Of a DNA stretch of 64,000 nucleotides, positions 55,479 to 63,651 are shown piece by piece. The translations under genes and the position numbers were made by a program. The notes beneath the pieces were generated by a model, which was given only the letters and a program-made list of their open reading frames with translations, had not been told where the DNA came from and made no database searches. Within the stretch, counting starts at the first letter, position 1. Every line of letters starts with the position of its first letter. Source of the stretch: DASUBV01 sp963822485 (lineage in GTDB: Bacteria > Actinomycetota > Actinomycetes > Streptosporangiales > Streptosporangiaceae). Where the stretch lies: the NCBI GenBank assembly GCA_963822485.1, contig CAWGHW010000037.1:62001-126000 (forward strand), given 5' to 3'.

Positions 55479-56432
55479 CTAGGCAGCACCTCCGGCGGGC
55501 ACGATCTTGTCGATCTCGGCCAGCTCGTCGTCCTCGGGGACCCAGTCGGAGGCCGCGGCGTTGGCCCGCACCTGCTCAGGCGAGGTGGCCCCGGCGATGA
55601 CCGAGGTACAGCCGGGCAGCGCGGCCAGCGCGCCGATGGCCACCTCGAGCAGCGACCGGCCGTGCTGCTCGGCCCACTGGGCCAGCGCCTCGATCTTGTC
55701 CAGCTTGTCCTCGGTGATGTAGCCGTCCCGGCCGTGCAGCCGGGTGCCCTGCGCCGGCCCGCGGCCACGCCGGACCTTGCCGGTGAGCAGCCCGTTGGCC
55801 AGCGGGAAGTAGGGCAGCACGCCGAGCTGGAAGTGCTCGCAGGCGGGCACGACCTCCTCCTCGGCCGCGCGCTCCAGCAGCGACCAGTGATTCTGGGCCG
55901 AGACGAACGGCGCGGTGCCCAGCTCGCGGGCCACGCCCGCGGCCGCGGCGACCTGCCAGCCGGCGAAGTTGGAATGCCCGATGTAGCGCACCTTGCCCTC
56001 GGCCACGAGCTCGCCGAGCGCGCTCAGCGTCTCCTCGACCGGGGTCCGCGGGTCCGGCGTGTGCAGCTGGTACAGGTCGATGTGGTCGGTGCGCAGCCGC
56101 CGCAGCGACTCGTCCACGGCGCGGCGGATGTAGGCCCGGCCGCCCTTGGCGCCGGCCGCGGGCCCGTAGCCCATGTCCGCGCCCTGGTTGCCGAACTTGG
56201 TCGCCAGCACGACCTGATCGCGGCGGCCGGCGAGCACCTCGCCGAGTATCTCCTCGGACCGGCCGGCGCCGCCGTAGGTGTCGGCGGTGTCGAGCAGGGT
56301 CACGCCAGCGTCGATGGCCGCGTCCACCACCGCGCGGGTCGCGGCGACATCCAGCCGGCGGCCGAAGTTGTTGCAGCCGAGACCCGCGACGGAAACGATC
56401 AGTCCCGAGCTGCCTAGCGGCCTGTAGCGCAT
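55479..56432 (-). CDS. Aldo/keto reductase
   Basis: This 317-aa AKR of the plant K-channel-beta/YajO-like type has the tetrad in DTADTYGGAGRSEE, VVLATKFG and LYQLHTPDPRTP, and the C-terminal cofactor motif CTSVIAGATSPEQV. The start ATG at 56432 gives MRYRPLGSSGLIVSVAGLG; the longer frame to 56888 runs over the divergent HTH gene and is not coding. It is convergent with the protease and divergent from the HTH regulator at 56635. Confidence 0.92.
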   Translation of the reverse strand: MRYRPLGSSGLIVSVAGLGCNNFGRRLDVAATRAVVDAAIDAGVTLLDTADTYGGAGRSEEILGEVLAGRRDQVVLATKFGNQGADMGYGPAAGAKGGRAYIRRAVDESLRRLRTDHIDLYQLHTPDPRTPVEETLSALGELVAEGKVRYIGHSNFAGWQVAAAAGVARELGTAPFVSAQNHWSLLERAAEEEVVPACEHFQLGVLPYFPLANGLLTGKVRRGRGPAQGTRLHGRDGYITEDKLDKIEALAQWAEQHGRSLLEVAIGALAALPGCTSVIAGATSPEQVRANAAASDWVPEDDELAEIDKIVPAGGAA

Positions 56433-56634
56433 ATCCGTGCCCTCCGAGGGGTAGCGTGAAATCTCACCTGCGATATCATGAAGTAAGCGACGATTGATAA
56501 CAAGTTCATTGCGCAATTGCGCACGCACATCCACCCATAATGGCGCGGTCATGCCAGGGAGCGATGCGAAAGTCGGCCACTGTGCCAGGATGGTGGCCCT
56601 GGGGGCCTGGACTCGGCGAGACGGAGTAGGACTC

Positions 56635-57501
56635 ATGACGGAAGAGCCATCTGGCCCGACGGTACTGCGCATCCTCCTCGGTACCCAGCTCCGTCGCCTC
56701 CGTGAGGCCCGGGGCATCACCGCCCAGCAGGCCGCGAAGGCCATCCGCGCCTCGGAATCCAAGATCAGCCGGATCGAGTTAGGGCGTAACGCCTTCCGCG
56801 AGGTCGACATCGCCGACTTGCTGACCCTGTACGGGGTCAAGGACGTGGCCGAGCGAGAGCAGCTGCTCTCCCTGGCCAGCCAGGCCAATCAGCCGGGCTG
56901 GTGGCACAGCTACCAGGACGTGCTGCCGACCTGGTTCCAGGCCTACATCGGCCTGGAGGAATCGGCCGAGTGCATCAGGAGCTACGACTCGCAGTTCGTG
57001 CCCGGCCTGCTCCAGACCGAGGAGTACGCCTCCGCCGTCATCGAGCTGGGCGAGTTCTCCCTGGAGGAGACCGAGCGGCTGGTCGTGCTGCGCAAGGAGC
57101 GGCAGAAGCGGTTCACCTCGGGCGGGCTGCGGCTGTGGACCCTGATCGACGAGATGGCGCTGCGCCGGCCGGTGGGCGGCCCGGACCTGATGCGCGGCCA
57201 GCTTCAGTACCTGCTGGAGGTCAGCGACCGCCCCGGCCTGACGCTCCAGTACACGCCGTACCCGGCCGGCGGCTCCTACCTGGTGCCGGGCAGCTTCAGC
57301 ATCATGCGCTTCGCCGCCGACGACCTGCCGGACGTGGTCTACGTGGAACAGCTCACCAGTGCCATGTACCTGGACAAGCCGGCCGACGTGGACCGCTACA
57401 CCGCCGCCATCGACAAGGTGAGCGCGACGAGCGCGACCCCTGAGCGGACGAGGGAGTTCATCCGCGAGTTGCTCGAGGATATGGAGGGATCATCCCCATG
57501 A
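56635..57501 (+). CDS. HTH (XRE) regulator with DUF5753 domain
   Basis: The 288-aa protein has an N-terminal helix-turn-helix (about 12-70, LREARGITAQQAAKAIRAS, SKISRIELGR) and the DUF5753 C-terminal domain (WFQAYIGLEESAECIRSYD, FVPGLLQTEEYA, LTLQYTPYPAGG). These actinobacterial regulators pair with a small DUF397 protein and affect development or antibiotic production. The next gene overlaps it (ATGA) and is that partner. A second such module lies just downstream in inverted orientation. Confidence 0.93.
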   Translation: MTEEPSGPTVLRILLGTQLRRLREARGITAQQAAKAIRASESKISRIELGRNAFREVDIADLLTLYGVKDVAEREQLLSLASQANQPGWWHSYQDVLPTWFQAYIGLEESAECIRSYDSQFVPGLLQTEEYASAVIELGEFSLEETERLVVLRKERQKRFTSGGLRLWTLIDEMALRRPVGGPDLMRGQLQYLLEVSDRPGLTLQYTPYPAGGSYLVPGSFSIMRFAADDLPDVVYVEQLTSAMYLDKPADVDRYTAAIDKVSATSATPERTREFIRELLEDMEGSSP

Positions 57502-57737
57502 GCGACGTCTACACCGGCATGAATGCCTCGGGCCTGGCCGGTGTCACCTGGACCAAGAGCACGCGCAGCGGGCCGACGGGCGGCAATTGCGTGGAGGTGG
57601 CGTTCCTGCCCGGCGGGGACGTGGCCATGCGCAACTCGCGGCAGCCCGATGGCCCGGCATTGATCTTCACCCCGGCGGAATGGGCGGCGTTCATCGGCGG
57701 CGCCCGCGACGGAGAGTTCGGCGGGGAGTTCGGCTAA
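57498..57737 (+). CDS. DUF397 protein
   Basis: The 79-aa DUF397 protein has WTKSTRSGPTGGNCVEVAFLPGG and VAMRNSRQPDGPALIFTPAEWAAFI. It overlaps the HTH gene by 4 nt. It probably acts as a partner that modulates the HTH regulator, analogous to the BldB/WhiJ-type systems (family knowledge). It is intact. Confidence 0.93.
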   Translation: MSDVYTGMNASGLAGVTWTKSTRSGPTGGNCVEVAFLPGGDVAMRNSRQPDGPALIFTPAEWAAFIGGARDGEFGGEFG

Positions 57738-57759
57738 GCGGCCGCACGGCGGCCATGAA

Positions 57760-57799
57760 AAACGGCCCCCAGGCTCCCTGCGGATCCCGGAGGCCGTTT
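57760..57799. terminator. Hairpin between the two facing DUF397 genes
   Basis: AAACGGCC (57760-57767) pairs with GGCCGTTT (57792-57799), flanked by A and T runs on either strand. This is a good bidirectional terminator for the converging modules. Confidence 0.65.
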
Positions 57800-57835
57800 C
57801 CCTATATAAGGAGGCTCCCCGCATCGTCGTGGGAC

Positions 57836-58045
57836 TCAGCTTTCCGGAAGCTCGAACTCGCCATTCTTGACACCCGCCAGGAACGCCGCCCACTCGCCGC
57901 CGTCGAAGACATGGGCGGGCTTGGAGACGTCCTTGGAGTCGCGCAGGGCCACCAGGCCGCCGGGCAGATGGGCAACCTGCACGCAGGCAGAATTGTTGCA
58001 CGCCCGGCTGGTGATCCAGGCGACGTCGGACATGTCGGGGTTCAT
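57836..58045 (-). CDS. DUF397 protein (second module)
   Basis: The 69-aa protein has the DUF397 pattern WITSRACNNSACVQVAHLPGG and VALRDSKDVSKPAHVFDGGEWAAFLAGV. The ATG at 58045 lies 36 bp after the stop of its HTH partner. It faces the other DUF397 gene across a terminator, and differs enough in sequence that the two modules are not a recent duplication. Confidence 0.92.
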   Translation of the reverse strand: MNPDMSDVAWITSRACNNSACVQVAHLPGGLVALRDSKDVSKPAHVFDGGEWAAFLAGVKNGEFELPES

Positions 58046-58081
58046 GCTGTTCCTTTCGCTTTGGTCTAATTTCGTCAGACT

Positions 58082-58951
58082 TTAGCCTGATATCTGCGTA
58101 CTGATGGCGCGAATGAGCTCAGCCGAGTCAGCGGGCGGCAGGGCGGTGGCGCGGAGCAGGTCAAAGGCCTCTGCCCGGGCCCGGACCTCCCGCTCCCGCT
58201 CCTCGATGAAGTTGGCCTGCTCGCCGACACCCTCGGAATAGACCACGTCGGGGTCGAACCGCTCGGGGAACTCGATGATCGTGAACGGCCCGTTCAGCGC
58301 GGGGTGCAGCCCGCTGGAGAACTCCAGCACCTGCAGGGTCACGTTGGGGCTCTGGGCCGCCTCGGCCAGGTGGACTAGCTGGCGGTACATCAGGGCGGGC
58401 GGCCCCATGGTGCGCCGGATCACGGCCTCGTCCAGGATGATCCACAGCGCCAGCGGGTCAGCGCGCAGCAGCACCTCCTGGCGCTGCATCCGCAGCGCCA
58501 CCAGGCGGTCGATCTCCTCCGGGGTCTGCCGCCGGCGCACGGTGGTCATGACCGCGCGCGCGTACTCCTCGGTCTGCAGGAGCCCGTGCACCACCTGGGC
58601 CTCGTAGACACGCAGGGAGGCCGCCTCGGCCTCCAGCCCGACGTAGATCCCGAAGCCGGTGGGCAGCACGTCCTCCCAGACGGCCCACCAGCCCTTGCGA
58701 TGCCCCTCCCTGGCCATCTCGACCAGTATCTGCCGCTGGCTGGGGTCATCGACGCCGTAGAAGTCAAGCATCGAGGCGAGGTAGGCGCTACGCGTGGGAG
58801 CCTTGCCCGTCTCTATCCGGGACAGCGTGGAGGGCGCCAGGCCGAGGCGGTCGGCGACCTCCTCCAGCTTGATCGACTGCCCCTCGCGCAATCGCCTTAA
58901 CTCGCTGCCGAGCCTTCTACGGCGGACCGTCGGGCCGATTGTCACGGGCAC
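58082..58951 (-). CDS. HTH (XRE) regulator with DUF5753 domain (second module)
   Basis: The 289-aa protein has an HTH (about 14-70, LGSELRRLREGQSIKLEEVA, LAPSTLSRIETGK) and DUF5753 (FGIYVGLEAEAASLRVYEA, VVHGLLQTEEYARAV, VTLQVLEFSSGLHPALNG). Its partner DUF397 gene follows. The upstream 297 bp, shared with the anti-sigma remnant, hold palindromes that may be operators. The function is inferred from the family. Confidence 0.93.
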   Translation of the reverse strand: MPVTIGPTVRRRRLGSELRRLREGQSIKLEEVADRLGLAPSTLSRIETGKAPTRSAYLASMLDFYGVDDPSQRQILVEMAREGHRKGWWAVWEDVLPTGFGIYVGLEAEAASLRVYEAQVVHGLLQTEEYARAVMTTVRRRQTPEEIDRLVALRMQRQEVLLRADPLALWIILDEAVIRRTMGPPALMYRQLVHLAEAAQSPNVTLQVLEFSSGLHPALNGPFTIIEFPERFDPDVVYSEGVGEQANFIEEREREVRARAEAFDLLRATALPPADSAELIRAISTQISG

Positions 58952-59248
58952 TCGCCCCCTTTAGGGGAAGGCAAGTACATAACTCCCGTCGAATTACCCC
59001 AGAACGGGCGATGCACTTGCTTGGCTTCGGGATCACCATACCTGAAAAACGGGGCCGTGATGAGATCTCATGTGAGATTTCGCCAGCCCGATTTCTGTCA
59101 CGCACTTGCGTGCCATGCACAGTCAGACCATTATGAGTGACAGGACGTCACGCCGTGCAACCCCGCCCCTCAGCACGGATGCGACGCTATCCACCGTTTT
59201 TGGGGGGTAACGCCATTTTACGGTGCCGCCTGGGAAGGAGCGACCGAG
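58952..59248. promoter_or_regulatory. Divergent control region with palindromes
   Basis: The gap contains ATGAGATCTCAT (59060-59071), a perfect 12-bp palindrome followed by a third half-site (GTGAGAT), and GCAAGT (58971-58976) mirrored by ACTTGC near 59015. GC is lower than in the surroundings. These are plausible binding sites for the HTH/DUF5753 regulator; no promoter box can be called safely. Confidence 0.45.
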
Positions 59249-59725
59249 ATGGCAGTAATGGTCACGCGCGCCAGCGACGCGGCCGAGGATCTCGCGATGA
59301 TGGCGGGGGCGGCCGTTCTCGGCAGCCTGGCCATCCCCGGGCGCCCCGAGCACGTGCGCGAAGCGCGGACATTCGCGGCCAGGGTCCTGGCCGGCTGAGG
59401 GCCAGTCGCCGAGACGGCCATGCTGCTCACCTCCGAGCTGGTCACCAACGCGGTCCGGCACAGCCGGTCACGCTCGCCCGGCGGCATGGTGAGCCTGGTC
59501 ATCCTGCAGGACCCGGCCGGCGTGCGGATCGAGGTCACCGACGACGGCTCGGACACGGGCACGCCGGTGGTGAAGGCCGACACCTTCGCGTCCGACGGGC
59601 ACGGGCTGATGCTGGTGCAGTCCCTGTCCGAGCAGTGGGGGTACCTGCGCTCGGGCGCCGCCGGCACGACCGTCTGGTTCCGGCTCGCCTGCCCCGGCGA
59701 GCCCGCTAGCTCCCGGCGCGGCTAG
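59249..59725 (+). pseudogene. HATPase anti-sigma-type protein with in-frame TGA
   Basis: The ATG at 59249 follows GGAAGGAG. The frame gives MAVMVTRASDAAEDLAMMAG to FAARVLAG, then TGA at 59396-59398. It continues in the same frame through GPVAETAMLLTSELVTNAV (N-box) to the G-box GHGLMLVQSLSEQWG and a stop at 59723. The TGA removes the whole ATP-binding domain. Either a nonsense mutation (for example CGA or TGG to TGA), a sequence error, or readthrough. A shorter product from the ATG at 59420 would start inside the N-box helix and lack part of the fold. Confidence 0.75.
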
Positions 59726-59794
59726 CCGGCCCGCGGGCGCCCGCGCACCGCCGGCGCCCGCGGCGAGCCACCCCAGTGGCTAGCCGCGCCGGGA
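59711..59794. repeat. Nested inverted repeats at convergent gene ends
   Basis: The outer arms TCCCGGCGCGGCTAGCC (59711-59727) and 59778-59794 are exact 17-bp complements. Inside, GCGGGCGCC (59733-59741) pairs with GGCGCCCGC (59753-59761). The outer left arm includes the stop of the anti-sigma remnant. It probably terminates that gene and der. Confidence 0.6.
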
Positions 59795-59905
59795 TCCACG
59801 TGCCTGGCGGCTTGCTCCGGTGCCGGTCGCCGGGCCCGCGGCCGGCCGCGACTTGCGCGGCGGGCCGCGAGTTGCGCGGGGTGCACGGGGTGCGCGGGGT
59901 GTTGG

Positions 59906-61360
59906 CTAGGAGCGCCGGGACCGGCCGCGGCCGGCGCCGGCCGACCGCTTCTCGCGCAGCCGCATGGTGATGTGCACCGGGGTGCCGTCGAAGCCGAACT
60001 CCTCGCGCAGCCGGCGCTCGATGAACCGCCGGTAGCCCGCCTGCAGGAAGCCCGACGTGAACAGCACGAAGTGCGGCGGCCTGATCCCGGCCTGGGTGGC
60101 GAACATGACCTTGGGCTGCCTGCCGCCGCGCACTGGCGGCGGCGTCGCCTGGATCAGCGCGGACAGCCAGGCGTTCAGCCGCCCGGTCTGCACCCGCGTC
60201 TCCCAGCTGGCCAGCGCGGTCTCCAGCGCGGGCACGAGCCGGTCCACGTGCCAGCCGGTCTTGGCCGAGATGTTGACCCGCGGCGCCCACCGGGCGGTGT
60301 GCAGCTGACGGTCGATCTCCCGGTCCAGGAAGTGCTGGCGGTCCTCGTCGACCGTGTCCCACTTGTTGTAGGCGATGACCAGGGCCCGCCCGGCCTCGAT
60401 GACCATGGACACGATCCGCAGGTCCTGCTCGGCCAGGGGCTCGCTGGCGTCGATCAGCACCACGGCGACCTCGGCGCGCTCCAGGGCCGACTCGGTGCGC
60501 AGCGCGGCGAAGTAGTCGGCGCCCTGGGTCTCGCGCATCCGGCGCCTGATCCCGGCCGTGTCCACGAACCGCCAGGTCTTGCCGCCGAGCTCGATGAGCT
60601 CGTCGACCGGGTCGCGGGTGGTGCCCGCGACCGAGTCGACCAGCACCCGCTCGTGCCCGGCCAGCTTGTTGAGCAGGCTGGACTTGCCCACGTTGGGGCG
60701 GCCGATCAGCGCCACCCGGCGCGGGCCGCCCTCCTGGTCGAACTTCTCCCCCGGCGCCTCGGGCAGCGCGTCGAGCATCGCGTCCAGCAGGTCGCCGCTG
60801 CCCCGGCCGTGCAGCGCGCTGACCGAGTACGGCTCACCCAGCCCGAGCGACCACAGCGAGCTGGCGTTGGACTCCCCCGGCGCGTCGTCGATCTTGTTCG
60901 CGGCCAGCACGACGGGCTTGCGGGACCGGCGCAGCACCGCGGCCACGGCGTCGTCGGCGTCGGTCACCCCGACGACGGCGTCCACCACGAACAGCACCGC
61001 GTCGGCCGCCTCCACGGCCACCCTGGCCTGCGCGGCGACCCGCGCGGGTATGGACTGGCCGCCCTCGGCCTCCGGCTCCCAGCCCCCGGTGTCGACCAGG
61101 GTGAAGGCCCGGCCGCGCCAGGTGGCGTCGTAGGTGACCCGGTCCCTGGTCACGCCGGGGGTGTCCTCGACCACCGCCTGGCGGCTGCCCAGGATCCGGT
61201 TCACCATCGTGGACTTGCCGACGTTGGGGCGGCCGACCACGGCCAGCACGGGAACCGCCGGGCCGGACTGGTCCAGGCCAAGCTGGTCCAGGCCGGACCG
61301 GTCGAGGTCAAGGTGGTCCAGGCCGGGCTGGTCCTGGTCCGGCTGGCCGGGCTCAGCCAC
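59906..61360 (-). CDS. der: Ribosome-assembly GTPase Der (EngA)
   Basis: The 484-aa protein has two tandem Era-like GTPase domains, each with GRPNVGKS (about residues 43 and 220), DTPGVTRD and DTGG in the first, and NKID and NKWD in the first and second. The KH-like C-terminal domain (FVLFTSGFLQAGYRRFIE) follows. Der acts in 50S assembly. The first 35 residues are an acidic Asp/Leu/Gln repeat (QPGLDHLDLDRSGLDQLGL) from a 15-bp direct repeat, not usual for Der. The GTG at 61360 overlaps the cmk stop by 8 nt. Confidence 0.97.
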   Translation of the reverse strand: MAEPGQPDQDQPGLDHLDLDRSGLDQLGLDQSGPAVPVLAVVGRPNVGKSTMVNRILGSRQAVVEDTPGVTRDRVTYDATWRGRAFTLVDTGGWEPEAEGGQSIPARVAAQARVAVEAADAVLFVVDAVVGVTDADDAVAAVLRRSRKPVVLAANKIDDAPGESNASSLWSLGLGEPYSVSALHGRGSGDLLDAMLDALPEAPGEKFDQEGGPRRVALIGRPNVGKSSLLNKLAGHERVLVDSVAGTTRDPVDELIELGGKTWRFVDTAGIRRRMRETQGADYFAALRTESALERAEVAVVLIDASEPLAEQDLRIVSMVIEAGRALVIAYNKWDTVDEDRQHFLDREIDRQLHTARWAPRVNISAKTGWHVDRLVPALETALASWETRVQTGRLNAWLSALIQATPPPVRGGRQPKVMFATQAGIRPPHFVLFTSGFLQAGYRRFIERRLREEFGFDGTPVHITMRLREKRSAGAGRGRSRRS

Positions 61361-62103
61361 GGCGCACCGCCCGGCGGCTGCGGGCCAGGCCGACGATCTC
61401 GGCGATGACCTCGTCCAGGTCCAGGGCGCTGGTGTCGATCTCGACGGCGTCGGCGGCCCTGGCCATCTGCGGCGCGTCGCGCTGGTCCCGGCGGGCCTGC
61501 TCGCGCTGGGTCAGCTCGGCGGTGGCCTGCGGGTCCGCGGCCAGGTCGGCGCTGCGCCGCCGGGCCCGGATCGCCTCGCTGGCGGTCAGGAACACCTTGA
61601 CCTCGGCATCCGGGGCGACCACGCTGCCGATGTCCCGGCCCTCGGCCACGATGCCGGTGCCCGCCTCCAGCGCGGCGGCGATGATCTGCCGCTGCTGCGC
61701 GATCAGGTACTCGCGGACCGCCGGGAGCGCGGCGACCGCGCTGACCGCGTTGGACACCTCGCGGGTGCGGATCGGGCCGGCCACGTCCTGGCCGTCCACG
61801 GCGATTCCCGGCGCCGCCGGGTCGGTGCCGACCTCCAGCGCGGGCCGGCGGAAGCTGGCCAGCACGGCCAGCGGCGTCGGTGGTGTCGACGTGCTGGTCC
61901 AGCAGCCACCAGGTCAGGGCGCGGTACATGGACCCGGTATCCAGGTAGCGCAGGCCGAGCTGGCGGGCCGCGCCCCTGGCCGCCGAGGACTTGCCCGAGC
62001 CGGCCGGGCCGTCGACGGCGATCACCGGGCCGGCGGCCCAGTCCGCCGCGCCGCGGCGGGCGCCTGCTGAGGCCTGCTGAGTGCTAGGGGCCGAATATGT
62101 CAC
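61353..62103 (-). CDS. cmk: Cytidylate kinase, frameshifted in this sequence
   Basis: The GTG at 62103 starts a short extension, then VIAVDGPAGSGKSSAARG (P-loop), LRYLDTGSMYRALTWW and DQHVDTTDA. The frame breaks near 61867-61873. The other frame carries VLASFRRPALEVGTDPA, GIVAEGRDIGSVVAPDAEVK and the C-terminus. Deleting one G in GCTGGCC restores DAAAVLASF and a 249-aa Cmk; the length is 3n+1. Cmk phosphorylates CMP/dCMP and is normally essential, so a sequence error is the most likely cause. It overlaps der and lies 10 bp after tyrA. Confidence 0.9.
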
Positions 62104-62113
62104 GATGGCGATG

Positions 62114-63223
62114 TTACCGGCGCACGGGCCACCCGCCGGCCGCCAGCGCGCTGGTGAGCCGCGCAACGGCCTCGGGGGCGACGGTCAGCTCGGCCACGCC
62201 GGCCGGCAGGCCCGGCGAGTGCTCGATGCCTACGTCCTCGATGTTGATCCCGGCCTGGCCGGCCGCCTCGAACAGCCGGGCCAGCTCGCCCGGCCGGTCG
62301 GGGATGACGACCTGCACGATGGCGTAGTCGGGGGCCGGGCCGCCGCGCTTGCCGGGAATCTCGGCCACCCCGGCCCGGCCGCGGTCCAGGAGGTCGGCCA
62401 GGTGCTTGACCGCTCCCTCGTCGCCCTCGCCGATGCCCTCCAGCGCGACCGCGGCGGCCAGCAGCTCCTGGCCGACCTGGGACAGCACGGCCGCGGCGGG
62501 GCGGGCGTTGGCGGCCAGGATCTGCATCCACAGGCCCGCGTCGCTGCCGGCCACCCGGGTCACGTCGCGCAGGCCCTGCCCGGCCAGGCCCAGCGCGCCG
62601 GGCGGCGCCTGCTCCAGCCGGGCCGCCATGGCCACCGCGACCAGGTGCGGGGCGTGCGAGACCAGCGCCACCCAGCGGTCGTGCTCGGCGGCGTTCAGCG
62701 AGATGACCTGGGCGCCGCAGGCGGCGGCCAGGCCGGTGGCGGCGGCCAGGGCCGCCGGGTCGGTCCGCTCGTCCGGGCACAGCACCCAGGGTCGGCCCAG
62801 GAACAGGTCAGCCCTGGCCGCGGCCGGCCCGGACCGCTCGCGCCCGGACAGCGGGTGCCCGGGGACGTAGGAGGCCAGGTCACAGCCCAGCTCGCGGGCC
62901 TGGCGCAGCGGCAGCTCCTTCACGCTGGCCACGTCGGTGTAGCAGCGGGCCAGCCCGCGGGCCTGGGCCGCGGCCAGCTCCGGGGCCACGGCGGCCGGCG
63001 GGACGGCCAGCACGGCGACGGCGGCCGGCCCGCCGGGCGGCCCGCCGGCGGGCAGCAGCACGCCGGCGCCGATGTGCTCGGCCAGCTCGGCGGCGGCGCC
63101 GTCCCGGTCGGACAGCCAGACCCGCGCGCCGTGCTCGCGCAGGGCCAGCGCCACCGACGTGCCGATCAGGCCCGCCCCGATGACGACGACGCTCGCCGGA
63201 ACCTGCGGCGCGGGCCCGGTCAC
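62114..63223 (-). CDS. tyrA: Prephenate dehydrogenase
   Basis: The 369-aa enzyme of tyrosine synthesis has a Rossmann domain with VVIGAGLIGTSVALAL, the prephenate-binding ASYVPGHPLSGRERSG, the SHAPHLVAVAMA helix and a C-terminal ACT domain (VVIPDRPGELARLFEAAGQA) for feedback by tyrosine. The GTG at 63223 overlaps the aroH stop (GTGA); the longer frame upstream crosses aroH. It forms a unit with aroH that turns chorismate into 4-hydroxyphenylpyruvate. Confidence 0.95.
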   Translation of the reverse strand: MTGPAPQVPASVVVIGAGLIGTSVALALREHGARVWLSDRDGAAAELAEHIGAGVLLPAGGPPGGPAAVAVLAVPPAAVAPELAAAQARGLARCYTDVASVKELPLRQARELGCDLASYVPGHPLSGRERSGPAAARADLFLGRPWVLCPDERTDPAALAAATGLAAACGAQVISLNAAEHDRWVALVSHAPHLVAVAMAARLEQAPPGALGLAGQGLRDVTRVAGSDAGLWMQILAANARPAAAVLSQVGQELLAAAVALEGIGEGDEGAVKHLADLLDRGRAGVAEIPGKRGGPAPDYAIVQVVIPDRPGELARLFEAAGQAGINIEDVGIEHSPGLPAGVAELTVAPEAVARLTSALAAGGWPVRR

Positions 63224-63582
63224 TGCGCGATGTCCAGTCTCAGCGCGGCGGCGCCGCGCAGGTAGGCGTGGTGCACCTCGCCGCGCGGCATGTCGGTCTC
63301 GACGTGCATCATCAGCCGCACCACGCGGGGCATGGCGCCGGGAACCGGGATCTCGCTGCAGCACAGCAGCGGCACCTCCTGGAAGCCCAGCTTGCGGGCG
63401 GCCAGCGCGGGGAACTCGGCGTCCAGGTCGGGCGTGGCGCTGAAGATCACGCTGATGACCTGGTCCGGGCTGAGCTGATTGCGGCCCATGACCTCGGTCA
63501 CCAGCTCGGCGGTGCCCTCCAGGATCGCGGCACGCTCGTTGGCGTCGACCTGGATGGCTCCGCGGACTGCCCTGACCGCCAC
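63220..63582 (-). CDS. aroH: Chorismate mutase, AroH class
   Basis: The 120-aa AroH-type mutase converts chorismate to prephenate. The active-site residues known from Bacillus subtilis can be placed: Arg7 (MAVRAVRGA), Glu in CCSEIPV, Arg in PRVVRLMMHV and Tyr in HHAYLRGA. The family is a pseudo-alpha-beta-barrel trimer in the cytosol. Its product is used by the overlapping tyrA. Confidence 0.95.
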   Translation of the reverse strand: MAVRAVRGAIQVDANERAAILEGTAELVTEVMGRNQLSPDQVISVIFSATPDLDAEFPALAARKLGFQEVPLLCCSEIPVPGAMPRVVRLMMHVETDMPRGEVHHAYLRGAAALRLDIAQ

Positions 63583-63651
63583 CTAATGTCCCCTCTCCGT
63601 GGTTTTCTCCTGATACGCCGCACGCCGTACTAGCCCGGGCGCGCGGGACCG

